Shown here one piece after another: positions 52,776-62,500 of a stretch of DNA of 64,000 bases. The notes beneath the pieces were generated by a model. That model did not search any database, was not told the DNA's origin, and saw only the letters and a list, made by a program, of their open reading frames with translations. Every line of letters begins with the position of its first letter. Within the stretch, counting starts at the first letter, position 1. The translations under genes and the position numbers were made by a program. This DNA is from Telluribacter sp035998675 (GTDB taxonomy: Bacteria > Bacteroidota > Bacteroidia > Cytophagales > Spirosomataceae). The stretch lies in contig NZ_DASYHI010000018.1 of assembly GCF_035998675.1 (NCBI RefSeq), forward strand, positions 1-64,000. Reading direction: 5' to 3'.

Positions 52776-52816
52776 AGCCCCGGTAACTGCGCAGGCAGTT
52801 ACCGGGGCTGTTTTTT
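52776..52816 (+). terminator. Terminator after the AIM24-like gene
   Basis: AGCCCCGGTAACTGC, loop GCAG, GCAGTTACCGGGGCT: perfect 15-bp stem, then GTTTTTT. Confidence 0.92.
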
Positions 52817-52959
52817 GGATACAATTAATACTGATTTTTCGGGTACTTTACATCCGGAATGGGCTTAAACCCGTATATATACTAAAATAAATGTTACACA
52901 GCGGGCAGAAATAGTTTTACTTTTGGTACTACTCATACTACTGACCTGCTACCAGATAA

Positions 52960-53736
52960 ATGACTATGAACAACCTGACTAAAATAATTTTTGGCGTTTT
53001 TACCGTACTTCTCGTCGCTTGTGGTACTACGGCTCCCGCGTCCGACTCCGCCCCTTCTGATGTCAGCCATGACGTGTGGGACAAGCTGCTGAAAAAGCAC
53101 GTGGATAATAAAGGAATGGTAGATTACAAAGGCTTCAAAGCCGACCGGGCCGAGCTAAAAAAATACCTGAAACAGCTGAGCAATAACGCGCCCAATCCCA
53201 AAACGTGGAGCAAAGACGAGCAACTTGCGTACTGGATCAATGCCTACAACGCCTACACCATTGACCTGGTACTGGAACATTATCCCATAAAAAGTATCAA
53301 GGATATTGGCTCTTCCATTAAAATTCCGTTTGTAAATACCCCCTGGGACATTAAGTTTATTGAAATAGGCGGGAAGAAAATGGACCTCAACAACATTGAG
53401 CACGGTATTATTCGTAAGCAGTTCGACGACCCCCGTTATCACTTTGCGCTGGTGTGCGCGGCACTGTCCTGCCCGCCCCTGCGCGACGAGGCCTATACAC
53501 CCAAAGAACTGGACAAGCAGCTTGACGATCAGGGAAAAAGTTTTTTGAATAATCCCCGCACAAATGTCGTGACCAAGGACAAAGCCAGCGTTTCCAAGAT
53601 TTTCGACTGGTACGGAGGAGACTTCAAGAAACAAATGTCCATTGAGAAGTGGATCAACAAGTACGCTTCAACTGACCTCAAAGAAGGAGGGTCTGTTTCC
53701 TATATGGAATACAAATGGCCGTTGAATGAACAATAG
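52960..53736 (+). CDS. DUF547 lipoprotein
   Basis: 258 residues. The N-terminus ends in a lipobox (VLLVACGTT, Cys near 21), so it is likely to be a lipoprotein; ATG 52960 or 52966 is the start. DUF547 signatures are DELQLAYWINAYNAYTIDLVLEHYP-like: DEQLAYWINAYNAYTIDLVL, then NNIEHGIIRKQFDDPRYHFALVCAALSCPPLRDEAYTP, with the conserved Cys-Pro-Pro. The domain function is unknown but is common in Bacteroidota and plants. A weak TTA/TACTTTTG promoter is at 52894-52925. The terminator at 53772-53801 is shared with the AraC gene. Confidence 0.88.
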   Translation: MTMNNLTKIIFGVFTVLLVACGTTAPASDSAPSDVSHDVWDKLLKKHVDNKGMVDYKGFKADRAELKKYLKQLSNNAPNPKTWSKDEQLAYWINAYNAYTIDLVLEHYPIKSIKDIGSSIKIPFVNTPWDIKFIEIGGKKMDLNNIEHGIIRKQFDDPRYHFALVCAALSCPPLRDEAYTPKELDKQLDDQGKSFLNNPRTNVVTKDKASVSKIFDWYGGDFKKQMSIEKWINKYASTDLKEGGSVSYMEYKWPLNEQ

Positions 53737-53771
53737 TAAAAAGTAGTACCCAGCCAATCCCACTTTAAGAG

Positions 53772-53801
53772 AGCCTATACCGGTATGGTATAGGCTTTTT
53801 T
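53772..53801. terminator. Terminator between convergent DUF547 and AraC genes
   Basis: AGCCTATACC, loop GGTAT, GGTATAGGCT then TTTTTT. The left arm overlaps the AraC stop codon region (53775). Confidence 0.85.
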
Positions 53802-54647
53802 GTATTTCCGGGGTGTTTGTCCGGTTATCCGGCGGAAGTGCCGGTTGAAGTTGGACAGGGTATCAAAGCCACTTTCGTAGGCAATCTGGGAGATACTCAG
53901 CTTATCTTCCAGCAGCAACTTACAGGCCTGTCCGATCCGGATTTCGCTGACAAAGTCGGTAAAGGTTTTGTTGGCGCGGGTCTTGAAGTACCGGCAGAAA
54001 GCCGCCTCGCTCATACCGGCCAGCGAAGCGGCTTCGGTCAGGCGTATCTCCTGCTGGTAGTTTTGCATGACGTACTCGTGTACCTTCTGCATCCGCTCCG
54101 TTTCAGAAACCTTATGCGTATTGACGTAGCCAAAGCTGGCAATAGAGCTGCCTTCGGTGCTGTGCGCCAGTTCGTCGAGCAGCGCCAGCAGCCGCAGGAT
54201 GCGCGGCAGGCCGTCCAGGTGAAGCAGCTCCGTTAGCTCTGACCGGATCTTTTGCCGCGCCCCGCCCACGTACTGAAACCCCCGCTTCGACTCTTCCAAC
54301 AGCTGCGCAATGGGGTTTAGCTCGGGGCGGGTAAAGAAATCTTTCCCCAGAAAATCTTCCTGAAAATAAAGTACTATACCCCGGGTGGTCAGCTGCGCTC
54401 CTTCCTCAAAGTACCAGGCGTCGCTGCGCCAGAGGTGCGGTATATTCGGTCCCAGAAAAACGGTATCGCCGGGCTCAAACGGGGTAATAGAATCGCCGAT
54501 GAAGCGGGTACCCGTGCCTTCCAGCACGGTGAAAAGCTGGTAGTGCGGGTGGAAGTGCCAGTTAGGGTCAAAATGCGGCTCCTGTAACTTCTGCACGGTA
54601 AAAGAGCGAACCTGACTTTCAATGGTTTTACGTAGAGCGGACTTCAT
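53775..54647 (-). CDS. AraC-family transcriptional regulator
   Basis: 290 residues. An N-terminal cupin-like sensor domain (WHFHPHYQLFTVLEGTGTRFIGDSI and PGDTVFLGPNIPHLWRSD) precedes the double HTH: SLAGMSEAAFCRYFKTRANKTFTDFVSEIRIGQACKLL and ISQIAYESGFDTLSNFNRHFRRITGQTPRKYKK. The last is the AraC signature. It diverges from the epimerase gene at 54925 across a 277-nt spacer, so it is the likely regulator of the sugar cluster to its right, with an unidentified inducer. Confidence 0.93.
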   Translation of the reverse strand: MKSALRKTIESQVRSFTVQKLQEPHFDPNWHFHPHYQLFTVLEGTGTRFIGDSITPFEPGDTVFLGPNIPHLWRSDAWYFEEGAQLTTRGIVLYFQEDFLGKDFFTRPELNPIAQLLEESKRGFQYVGGARQKIRSELTELLHLDGLPRILRLLALLDELAHSTEGSSIASFGYVNTHKVSETERMQKVHEYVMQNYQQEIRLTEAASLAGMSEAAFCRYFKTRANKTFTDFVSEIRIGQACKLLLEDKLSISQIAYESGFDTLSNFNRHFRRITGQTPRKYKKAYTIPV

Positions 54648-54924
54648 CTGGCTAAATTTTATCTTAAAATTCGGGCTATTTTTATTTATAAGTCAAAATA
54701 AAGTCAGAACTAATCAATACCAGAAAAGTTTGTGGTACTTTTTTTTCGTAAAATTGTACTCTGGTTGTGAAGCTTTAAGCTGTATGCCTTAGGCAGTAGG
54801 CTCTTTTATGAAAAAAAGCAGTCTTGCCCGTTGTCTTGATACACGCTTTTTAGCTACTCTACGCGAATGAAATCAAACTCTCAAAGCATATAGCCTACAG
54901 CTTACGGCCTAAAGCATACAAAAC

Positions 54925-55764
54925 ATGAAATACAGTATGAATCTCCTCCTGTGGGGAACCCAGGTGGACGAGAGTCTTTTTCCTACGCTTGAACTCATTA
55001 AAGAAATTGGTTTTGAGGGCGTTGAAGTACCTATCTTTAATCCAAATCCGGATGCCTGGCACAGCTGGCGCAAAAAGCTGGACGAACTGGGGCTGCACCG
55101 CGAAGCCGATACTTTCTGCGGTGCCGACGTAAACCTCATCAGTCCCGATGCGGCCGTGCGTGCCCATGCGCTCGAGTACCTGAAGCGTTGCGTAGACTGT
55201 GCCGTAGTACTGGGTGCCGGCCGGCTCATGGGCCCTTACCACTCGGCCCTCGGGGTGTTTACGGGTAGTTCGGCTACGGCCGACGAATGGAAGTGCGGTG
55301 TCGAAGGTATCCAGATTCTGGCCGACTACGCGCAGCAGCAGGAGATTGTGCTGGGCATGGAGTACCTCAACCGCTTTGAAATGTACCTGACCAGCAGCAG
55401 CGACGAGCTGGCGCGTTTCGTGGATGAGGTGGATCACCCCAACTGCCGTATCATGTTTGATACCTTCCACGCCAATATTGAGGAAAAAAACATCGGAGAC
55501 GCCATCCGGAAGTTAGGCGACCGCATTGAGTTTATTCAGCTCTCCGAAAACGACCGCTCTACCCCCGGCAAAGGCAACGTGGACTGGGCGGGCGTGTTCC
55601 GGGCTATCCAGGATATCAACTACGACGGCTGGCTGAGCATCGAAGCCTTCAGTCCCAAACTACCCGCCGCCAATATCTGGCGCCAGATGTTCGACTCGGA
55701 AGAACAACTCATGCGCGACGGACTGGCGTTTATTAAGTCAATGAGAGAAAGAGTGAATGAGTGA
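54925..55764 (+). CDS. Sugar phosphate isomerase/epimerase (AP2Ec TIM barrel)
   Basis: 279 residues without a signal peptide, so cytoplasmic. KYSMNLLLWGTQVDESL, FEGVEVPIFNPNPDAWHSW, the metal-binding GMEYLNRFEMYL and CRIMFDTFHANIEEKNIGDAI, then RIEFIQLSENDRSTPGKGNVDWAGV and WLSIEAFSPK resemble the D-tagatose/D-psicose 3-epimerase group (Glu, Asp, His, Glu metal ligands). It probably epimerises a ketohexose or a derivative. The stop codon lies in a GAGTGAAT repeat tract. First gene of the rightward cluster. Confidence 0.88.
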   Translation: MKYSMNLLLWGTQVDESLFPTLELIKEIGFEGVEVPIFNPNPDAWHSWRKKLDELGLHREADTFCGADVNLISPDAAVRAHALEYLKRCVDCAVVLGAGRLMGPYHSALGVFTGSSATADEWKCGVEGIQILADYAQQQEIVLGMEYLNRFEMYLTSSSDELARFVDEVDHPNCRIMFDTFHANIEEKNIGDAIRKLGDRIEFIQLSENDRSTPGKGNVDWAGVFRAIQDINYDGWLSIEAFSPKLPAANIWRQMFDSEEQLMRDGLAFIKSMRERVNE

Positions 55765-55771
55765 ATGAGTG
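55749..55771. repeat. GAGTGAAT tandem repeat over the epimerase stop
   Basis: AAGAGTGAATGAGTGAATGAGTG is made of a GAGTGAAT unit repeated; the gene's last codons (RVNE) and stop TGA (55762-55764) fall in it. Confidence 0.5.
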
Positions 55772-55814
55772 TTAGTAAGGAGGCTAATAACTAAGTACCT
55801 ATTGATGAATCCCG

Positions 55815-55945
55815 GCTATAACCATTTTTGGAAAGCTCCATAGGAGCTACAACTTAGTAGTAACCAAATTTCAACCGGTAGTCTGAGCCCCGGAGGGGCG
55901 ACACCTGCTAACTGTTACGTATCCTGAAACCATTTAGCTCCTGAA
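55815..55945. repeat. Intergenic repeat with GCTCC-ATA-GGAGC and CCCCGGAGGGG hairpins
   Basis: AAAGCTCCATAGGAGCTAC (55832-55850) and GAGCCCCGGAGGGGCGACACC (55885-55905, quoted in part) are short hairpins of a kind I recall from many Bacteroidota intergenic regions. The second CTCC half (AGCTCCTG) at 55936-55943 is a partial. No gene is in 55765-55980. Confidence 0.55.
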
Positions 55946-55980
55946 AAACAAAATCAATCAGCTAATACCTTTAACTACCA

Positions 55981-57102
55981 ATGAAAAAGATTAACATAGC
56001 TATCGTTGGACTTGGGTTTGGGGCGGAATTTATCCCCATTTACCAGCGTCACCCGGACGTGAACATGTACGCCATCTGCCAACGCACGCAGTCAAAACTG
56101 AACGCCGTAGGGGACGAATTTGGTGTGGATGTACGCTACACCGACTACGATGAGCTGCTCAAAGACCCAAACGTAGACGCGGTTCACATCAACTCACCCA
56201 TCCCCAACCACGCCGAGCAAACCCTGAAAGCCCTGCGGGCCGGTAAGCACGTGGCCTGTACGGTACCCATGGCTACGTCGGTGGAAGACTGCATGGAAAT
56301 TGTGAAGGTATGCAAGGAAACGGGCCTGAAGTACATGATGATGGAAACGGTGGTTTACGCCCGGGAATTCCTGTTTGTCAAAGAAATGTACGAAAAAGGC
56401 GAGTTGGGTAAGGTACAATTCCTGAAGGCGAGCCACCAGCAGGACATGGACGGCTGGCCGGACTACTGGCCGGGTCTTCCCCCCATGCACTACGCTACCC
56501 ACTGCGTAGGACCGGTGGCGGGCCTGCTCAAACTGGAAGCGGAGTATGTAAGCTGCTTCGGTTCGGGTACCATTCGTGAGGAACTGGCAAAGATCCACAA
56601 CTCACCTTTTGCAGTGGAGTCGGCGCACATTAAGTTCAAGGACAGCGACCTGTCGGCCTACGTGTACCGTTCTTTGTTTGATACCGCCCGCCAGTACCGC
56701 GAGAGCTTCGAGGTTTACGGTAGCGAAAAATCATTTGAGTGGCCACTCATTGAAGGCGAAGACCCGGTAATACATACCGCCAAGAAACCCGAACACGAAA
56801 TACCCGAGCGGGTCAAAACGCCCGACTACGCGCACCTGCTGCCGGAAGAAATCCAGCAGTTTACCGGACACGGGGTGTATAATCTGGATGAAAACGCCCA
56901 CCTGTCATTTGTGCAGGGTGGCGGACACGGCGGTTCGCATCCGCACCTGGCCCACGAGTTTGTGCGGGCGCTCATCGAAGACCGCGACCCGTTCCCGAAT
57001 GCCTGGCAGTCGGCCAACTGGACCAGCGTAGGAATCCTGGCGCACGAGTCGGCCCTGCAGGGTGGTAAACTCATTCAGTTACCTGATTTCAAAAATGCCT
57101 GA
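55981..57102 (+). CDS. Gfo/Idh/MocA-family oxidoreductase
   Basis: 373 residues. The Rossmann start is KINIAIVGLGFGAEFIP, followed by DAVHINSPIPNHAEQTLKALRAGKHVACTVPMA, with Lys in the conserved EKP-like position replaced by T in CTVPMA (odd; in many relatives this is EKP). MMMETVVYAREFLFVKEMYEKGELGKVQFLKASHQQD follows, then WPDYWPGLPPMHYATHCVGP with the His of the catalytic site. It likely oxidises or reduces a sugar, inositol or derivative with NAD(P). Between the epimerase and GH95 genes. Confidence 0.9.
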   Translation: MKKINIAIVGLGFGAEFIPIYQRHPDVNMYAICQRTQSKLNAVGDEFGVDVRYTDYDELLKDPNVDAVHINSPIPNHAEQTLKALRAGKHVACTVPMATSVEDCMEIVKVCKETGLKYMMMETVVYAREFLFVKEMYEKGELGKVQFLKASHQQDMDGWPDYWPGLPPMHYATHCVGPVAGLLKLEAEYVSCFGSGTIREELAKIHNSPFAVESAHIKFKDSDLSAYVYRSLFDTARQYRESFEVYGSEKSFEWPLIEGEDPVIHTAKKPEHEIPERVKTPDYAHLLPEEIQQFTGHGVYNLDENAHLSFVQGGGHGGSHPHLAHEFVRALIEDRDPFPNAWQSANWTSVGILAHESALQGGKLIQLPDFKNA

Positions 57103-57240
57103 TAAAATGACCCGTCCGAAGGTACTTCCTGCCTTCGGACAGGTACTTGCCTGATAATCATCAAAATAGTAGTAGGAGAATAGCCCTGACCAACCCTTTT
57201 ATCCGAATACTTCCTTTTCATCTATCCCAATAGTCACTGC

Positions 57241-59571
57241 ATGTGCCGGTACCTGTATTTCACGAAAACGCTCCTTTTGCTGCTGCTCAGCATGGGTTAT
57301 TCGTATGGGGTAGAGGCTCAGTCGGCCAGTAGGCAGTATCCCTTGCGGCTCTGGTACCAGCAGCCGGCCGTACAGTGGACGCAGGCCTTGCCCGTGGGCA
57401 ATGGTCGGCTGGGAGGGATGATTTACGGAGGAGTACCTACGGAGCAAATCCAATTCAACGAAGAAACCCTCTGGACCGGCAAGCCGCAGGATTCCTCCCA
57501 TAAAGGAGCCCACCAGTACCTGCCCCAAATCCGGCAGCTACTCGCGGCAGGTAAACAGAAGGAGGCGGACTCGCTGGCTCTGCTGCACTTCATGGGTAAT
57601 CCACTCCGGCAAATGGCCTACCAGGCCTTTGGTGACCTCTACCTCGACTTCCCCGGACACAGTACCTACTCGAAGTACCAGCGCGAGCTGGATATAGAAA
57701 AGGCGCTGGCGACGGTGTCCTATGAAGTAAATGGCGTGACCTACCGCCGCGAAGTACTTTCCAGTAATCCCGACCAGACTATAGCCATTCGGCTAACGGC
57801 TAGCAAAGCCAAAGCACTCAACTTTACCGCCCGTTTCGACGCGCTGCACGATCAGAAATCGGTAGAGGCAAAGGGCAATGAGCTGCGGCTGAACGTAAAA
57901 GTGAAAGATGGTGCTCTCGAGGCCGTAGCGCGGGTGAAGGTACTTACGGATGGAAAGGTGACGCAGGAAAACGGCGTCCTGCGCATTAGGAACGCCAGCC
58001 AGGCCACCCTCTTTCTGACGGCGGCTACCAACTACCTACGCTATGATAACATTAGTGGCAATCCGGCGGCACTATCAGAAGCCAGCCTCAAAAAGGTTTC
58101 GGATTATGAGAAAGTAAAAAAGGCCCACACGCAGGATTACCAGCAACTCTACAACCGCTTTGCCATTCAGCTGCCCGGAAGTACTACCGCCGAAGTACCT
58201 ACCGACCAGCGGCTGATTCAATTTAAAAGTACTAAGAACGACCCCGGACTGCTGGCGTTGTACGTGCAGTACGCCCGTTACCTGCTCATTGCCTCGAGTA
58301 GGCCGGGTACCCAGCCCGCCAACCTGCAGGGCATCTGGAATGAGAGCCTGACGCCCCCCTGGGACAGCAAGTGGACGGTGAATATCAATACCGAAATGAA
58401 CTACTGGCCCGCCGAACTGACAGGGCTGCCGGAATGCCACGAGCCGCTGTTCGCCATGATAAAGGATGTGTCGGAAACCGGCCAAAAGGTAGCCCGTGAA
58501 CATTACAACCTGGACGGCTGGGTACTGCACCACAACACCGACATCTGGCGGGGTGCCGCTCCCATCAATGCCGCCGACCACGGTATCTGGGTGTCGGGCG
58601 GAGCCTGGCTGAGCCTGCACCTCTGGCAGCACTACCTGTTTACGCAGGATAAAGAATTTTTACAAAAGACGGGCTACCCGCTCATGAAGGGGGCTGCTCA
58701 GTTTTTTACCAATTTCCTGACCGAAGACCCCAAAACCGGCTGGCTCATCAGCACCCCGTCCAATTCGCCCGAAAACGGCGGACTGGTAGCCGGACCTACC
58801 ATGGACCACCAGATTATCCGGGAGCTGTTCCGGGCCTGCGTGGAAGCCGCCGGAGTACTGCAGACTGACGCAGCCTTTGCAACGAAATTAAAAACGTTGG
58901 TGCCCCGCATTGCTCCGAACCAGATTGGTCGGTATGGTCAACTGCAGGAGTGGCTGACCGACCTGGACGACCCCAAAAACAAGCACCGCCACGTGTCGCA
59001 CCTCTGGGGATTGTACCCGGGGAACGAAATTAATCCGGTCCAAACGCCCGATTTGTTCAAAGCGGCGCAGAAGTCACTGGAATTTCGGGGCGACGACGGT
59101 ACCGGCTGGAGCCTGGCGTGGAAAATCAACTTCTGGGCGCGATTTCTGGACGGCGACCACGCCTACAGAATGATTACCCTGCTGCTGAATCCGGTGTTTG
59201 ATTCAGATAAGAAAAATACGGGAGGAGGTTCCTACGCAAACCTGTTTGACGCGCACCCCCCATTTCAGATTGACGGAAATTTCGGCGGAGCCGCCGGTAT
59301 ACTCGAACTCCTGGTGCAGAGCCATCTGGATGAGGTAAATCTGCTGCCGGCCCTACCCGCAGCCCTGCCATCAGGTACCGTGTCGGGGCTGGTGGCCCGG
59401 GGTGGATTTGTGCTGGATTTAGATTGGAAAGACAATAAATTACAGGCGGTTAGGGTTGTTTCCAAAGCCGGAAAGCCCTGTACCCTACGCTATAAAGATA
59501 AGACAGTCACCTTCCCGACTGAAACGGGGAAGACCTACCGTTTCAACGGAGAACTGGTAATACTTAATTAA
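57241..59571 (+). CDS. Glycoside hydrolase family 95 (alpha-L-fucosidase/galactosidase)
   Basis: 776 residues with a signal peptide (YLYFTKTLLLLLLSMGYSYG...). LWYQQPAVQWTQALPVGNGRLGGMIYGGVPTEQIQFNEETLWTG is the classical GH95 N-terminal domain, PAHSTYSKYQRELD-like text the next. The (alpha/alpha)6 barrel has SSRPGTQPANLQGIWNE, WTVNINTEMNYWPAEL (the Asn pair of the active site), TPSNSPENG with the acid Glu and FQIDGNFGGAAGI with the Asp. GH95 inverting enzymes remove 1,2-linked L-fucose or L-galactose. It is followed after 24 nt by the large ThuA gene, so an operon is likely. Confidence 0.93.
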   Translation: MCRYLYFTKTLLLLLLSMGYSYGVEAQSASRQYPLRLWYQQPAVQWTQALPVGNGRLGGMIYGGVPTEQIQFNEETLWTGKPQDSSHKGAHQYLPQIRQLLAAGKQKEADSLALLHFMGNPLRQMAYQAFGDLYLDFPGHSTYSKYQRELDIEKALATVSYEVNGVTYRREVLSSNPDQTIAIRLTASKAKALNFTARFDALHDQKSVEAKGNELRLNVKVKDGALEAVARVKVLTDGKVTQENGVLRIRNASQATLFLTAATNYLRYDNISGNPAALSEASLKKVSDYEKVKKAHTQDYQQLYNRFAIQLPGSTTAEVPTDQRLIQFKSTKNDPGLLALYVQYARYLLIASSRPGTQPANLQGIWNESLTPPWDSKWTVNINTEMNYWPAELTGLPECHEPLFAMIKDVSETGQKVAREHYNLDGWVLHHNTDIWRGAAPINAADHGIWVSGGAWLSLHLWQHYLFTQDKEFLQKTGYPLMKGAAQFFTNFLTEDPKTGWLISTPSNSPENGGLVAGPTMDHQIIRELFRACVEAAGVLQTDAAFATKLKTLVPRIAPNQIGRYGQLQEWLTDLDDPKNKHRHVSHLWGLYPGNEINPVQTPDLFKAAQKSLEFRGDDGTGWSLAWKINFWARFLDGDHAYRMITLLLNPVFDSDKKNTGGGSYANLFDAHPPFQIDGNFGGAAGILELLVQSHLDEVNLLPALPAALPSGTVSGLVARGGFVLDLDWKDNKLQAVRVVSKAGKPCTLRYKDKTVTFPTETGKTYRFNGELVILN

Positions 59572-59595
59572 GCATTTGAACAAACCTGGTATATA

Positions 59596-62500
59596 ATGAA
59601 GAAGATCGCTCTATCATTTGGATTGATGCTGGTAGCTCTGCTCGTGGGTTGTGCGGTGCAGCAATCCGCAAAAACGAGCAGTACTGCTCAGGAAACAGCA
59701 GTAAAGCCGCGGCGTCTGGAAATACTCTTTCTGGGAGATAACGGCCACCACCGCCCCATTGACCGGGTACCCACCATCATGGCGGCGCTGGGTGCCAGGG
59801 GGATTAACTTTACCTACACCGACCGGCTGCAGGACCTGAACGCGGAGAACCTCAACAAGTACGACGCCCTGATGCTATTTGCCAACTGGGACTCCATTGC
59901 TCCTCCGCAGGCGCAGGCGTTGCTGGACTTTGTAGCTTCCGGCAAAGGCTTCTTGCCCATTCACTGCGCTTCGTACTGCTTCCGTAACAATGCCGAAGTA
60001 GTAAAGCTGATGGGCGGGCAGTTCTGGCGTCACACCTGGGACACCATTCAGCCGGTCTGGACCAAGCCTGACCACCCGGCCATAGCGGGCGTGCAGCCCT
60101 TTAAAACGGTTGATGAAACCTACCTGCACACCCTGTTGCAGCCCGATAACATTGTCCTGACTGAGCGCATTATCGGGGCTGACCAAGCCAAAGACAAGCC
60201 CGGCCAAACCAAGGAGCCTTACACCTGGGTGCGTAACCACGGCAAAGGACGCGTATTCTATACCGCCTACGGCCACGATGAGCGTACCTGGTCGCAGCCT
60301 GAGTTTCAGAACATGATTGAGAAAGGTATACTGTGGGCGGTGAACGACGAGGCCCGGCAGGCCCACGCGGCGCTGAAGCCGCAGCCTTTTGCCTACCGAG
60401 AAGCCAAACTACCTAACTACGAGCAGCGCCCCGGCCCGCAGCTGCAGCAACTGCCCCTGTCGCCCGAGGAGTCGGTGAAGCATATTCAGGTACCCGTTGA
60501 TTTTACCCTGGAAGTATTCGCGCACGAGCCGGACGTGATGCACCCCATTGCGATGTCGTGGGATGAGCGCGGACGCCTTTACGTATTAATTACCAAAGAC
60601 TACCCCAACGAGCGTAAGGACACCGGCGGTAGTGACTATATCCTGATTTGTGAAGATACCAACAAGGACGGCAAGGCCGACAAGTTCACCCGCTTCGCCG
60701 ACGGACTGAGTATCCCGACGGGGATGGTTTTCGCCAACGACGGTTTGATTGTTTCGCAAGCCCCGCATATGCTGTACCTGCAGGATACCGACGGCGACGA
60801 CAAAGCCGATGTACGTAAAGTGCTGTTTTCGGGCTTTGGTACCGGCGATACCCACGCCGGTCCTTCCAATTTGCACTACGGTTTCGACAACTGGATTTAC
60901 GGCTCAGTAGGGTACTCAGGCTTTAAAGGTAAATTCGGCACTAAAGATTCGCTGAACTTCGGTCAGGCGCTGTTCCGGTTCCGTCCCGATGGTTCCGACA
61001 TGGAACTGATGACCCGTACCTCCAACAATACCTGGGGACTGGGCTTCAACGAAGCCGGTGACCTCTTTGGTTCGACGGCCAATAACTCGCACGGCTGGTA
61101 CATGGCCATTCCGCACCGCTACTTCGGCGAGAGCCGGGCGGACAACGGCAGCCGCAGCACCGATACCCACAAGGACATGAAGCCTATTACCCCCAAAGTA
61201 CGTCAGGTGGATGTATTCGGTGGTTTTACGGCGGCGGCCGGTCATAACTTTTATACCGCCCGGGCTTACCCTAAAAAGTACTGGAACACCGTTGCCTTCG
61301 TGTCGGAGCCCACTGGTCATGTACTGCACCAGAACGTAATGGTCAAAAAAGGTACTGACTACGTGGATACCGAAGGCTTCAACCTGCTGGCCGGAGCCGA
61401 CGAGTGGGTGTCGCCCGTATTTGCCGAGGTAGGTCCCGATGGGGCCGTGTGGGTAGCCGACTGGTATAGCTTCATTATCCAGCATAACCCTACGCCAAGA
61501 GGCTTTCAGAACGGTACCGGTAACGCCTACGACACCGACCTCCGCGACTATACCCACGGACGTCTGTACCGCATCGCGTACAAGAATGCCCCGGCTTATA
61601 CACCCGTTACGCTGAGCAAGAACCGTCCGGAGGAACTGGTCGCTACCCTCAAAAATACCAATATGCTCTGGCGTCGCCACGCGCAGCGAATGCTGGTAGA
61701 GCGCGGCAATCCCGACGTAGTACCCCAGCTGATTGCTCTGGTAAAAGATAATTCGGTTGATGAAATCGGGCTGAATACCGCCGCCATCCACGCTCTCTGG
61801 GCCCTGCACGGTTTAGGTACTTTGAGCGGTCAGGATAATCCGGCTCTGCAGGCGGCTACCGCCGCCCTGAAGCACCCGAGCGCAGCAGTTCGCAAGACCG
61901 CCGTTCAGGTACTTCCCCGTACTGCCGCCACGGCTCAGGCCCTGATGCAAACCAACGCCCTGAATGATAAGGAGCCACTGGTGGTACTAAACTCGCTGCT
62001 GGCCTTTACCGAAACTCCGCTGACGCCCGCTATCGAAAAGGCGGTACTGGCCCGCATGGAGCAGTCGACTGAGGCGGACGACCGCTGGATGCCCGATGTA
62101 TTCGCGGTAGCTATGAACGCGCACGGGGGTAAAATGCGCCAGCAGTACCTGGCCAGCCGCAAGGCGAAGGCTAACCAGGCGGGTAGCCAGTCCGCTTCTG
62201 CCAAAGCCGGCATGGACCACAGTACTATGAATCACGCGGGGCAGCAGGCGAATAAGCCGGCGGCTGAGCTGGTACAAGGTACTTCCGAACTGGCTATTAC
62301 CAACATCACCATTGAGCCCGGTACTCCCTACGTACGGGAGTACGCCCGGGTAGTAGTTGAAATTACCAACCAGGGTAGTGTGGCGGTTCCCAAAGACGTA
62401 GTACCCGTGGTAAACGTAGAGGTACGCGGCGGTGGATTGAACATCAATTACGTGAGCAAAAACCTGAATAAAGGTATTGCTCCGGGTGAAACTATTCAGC

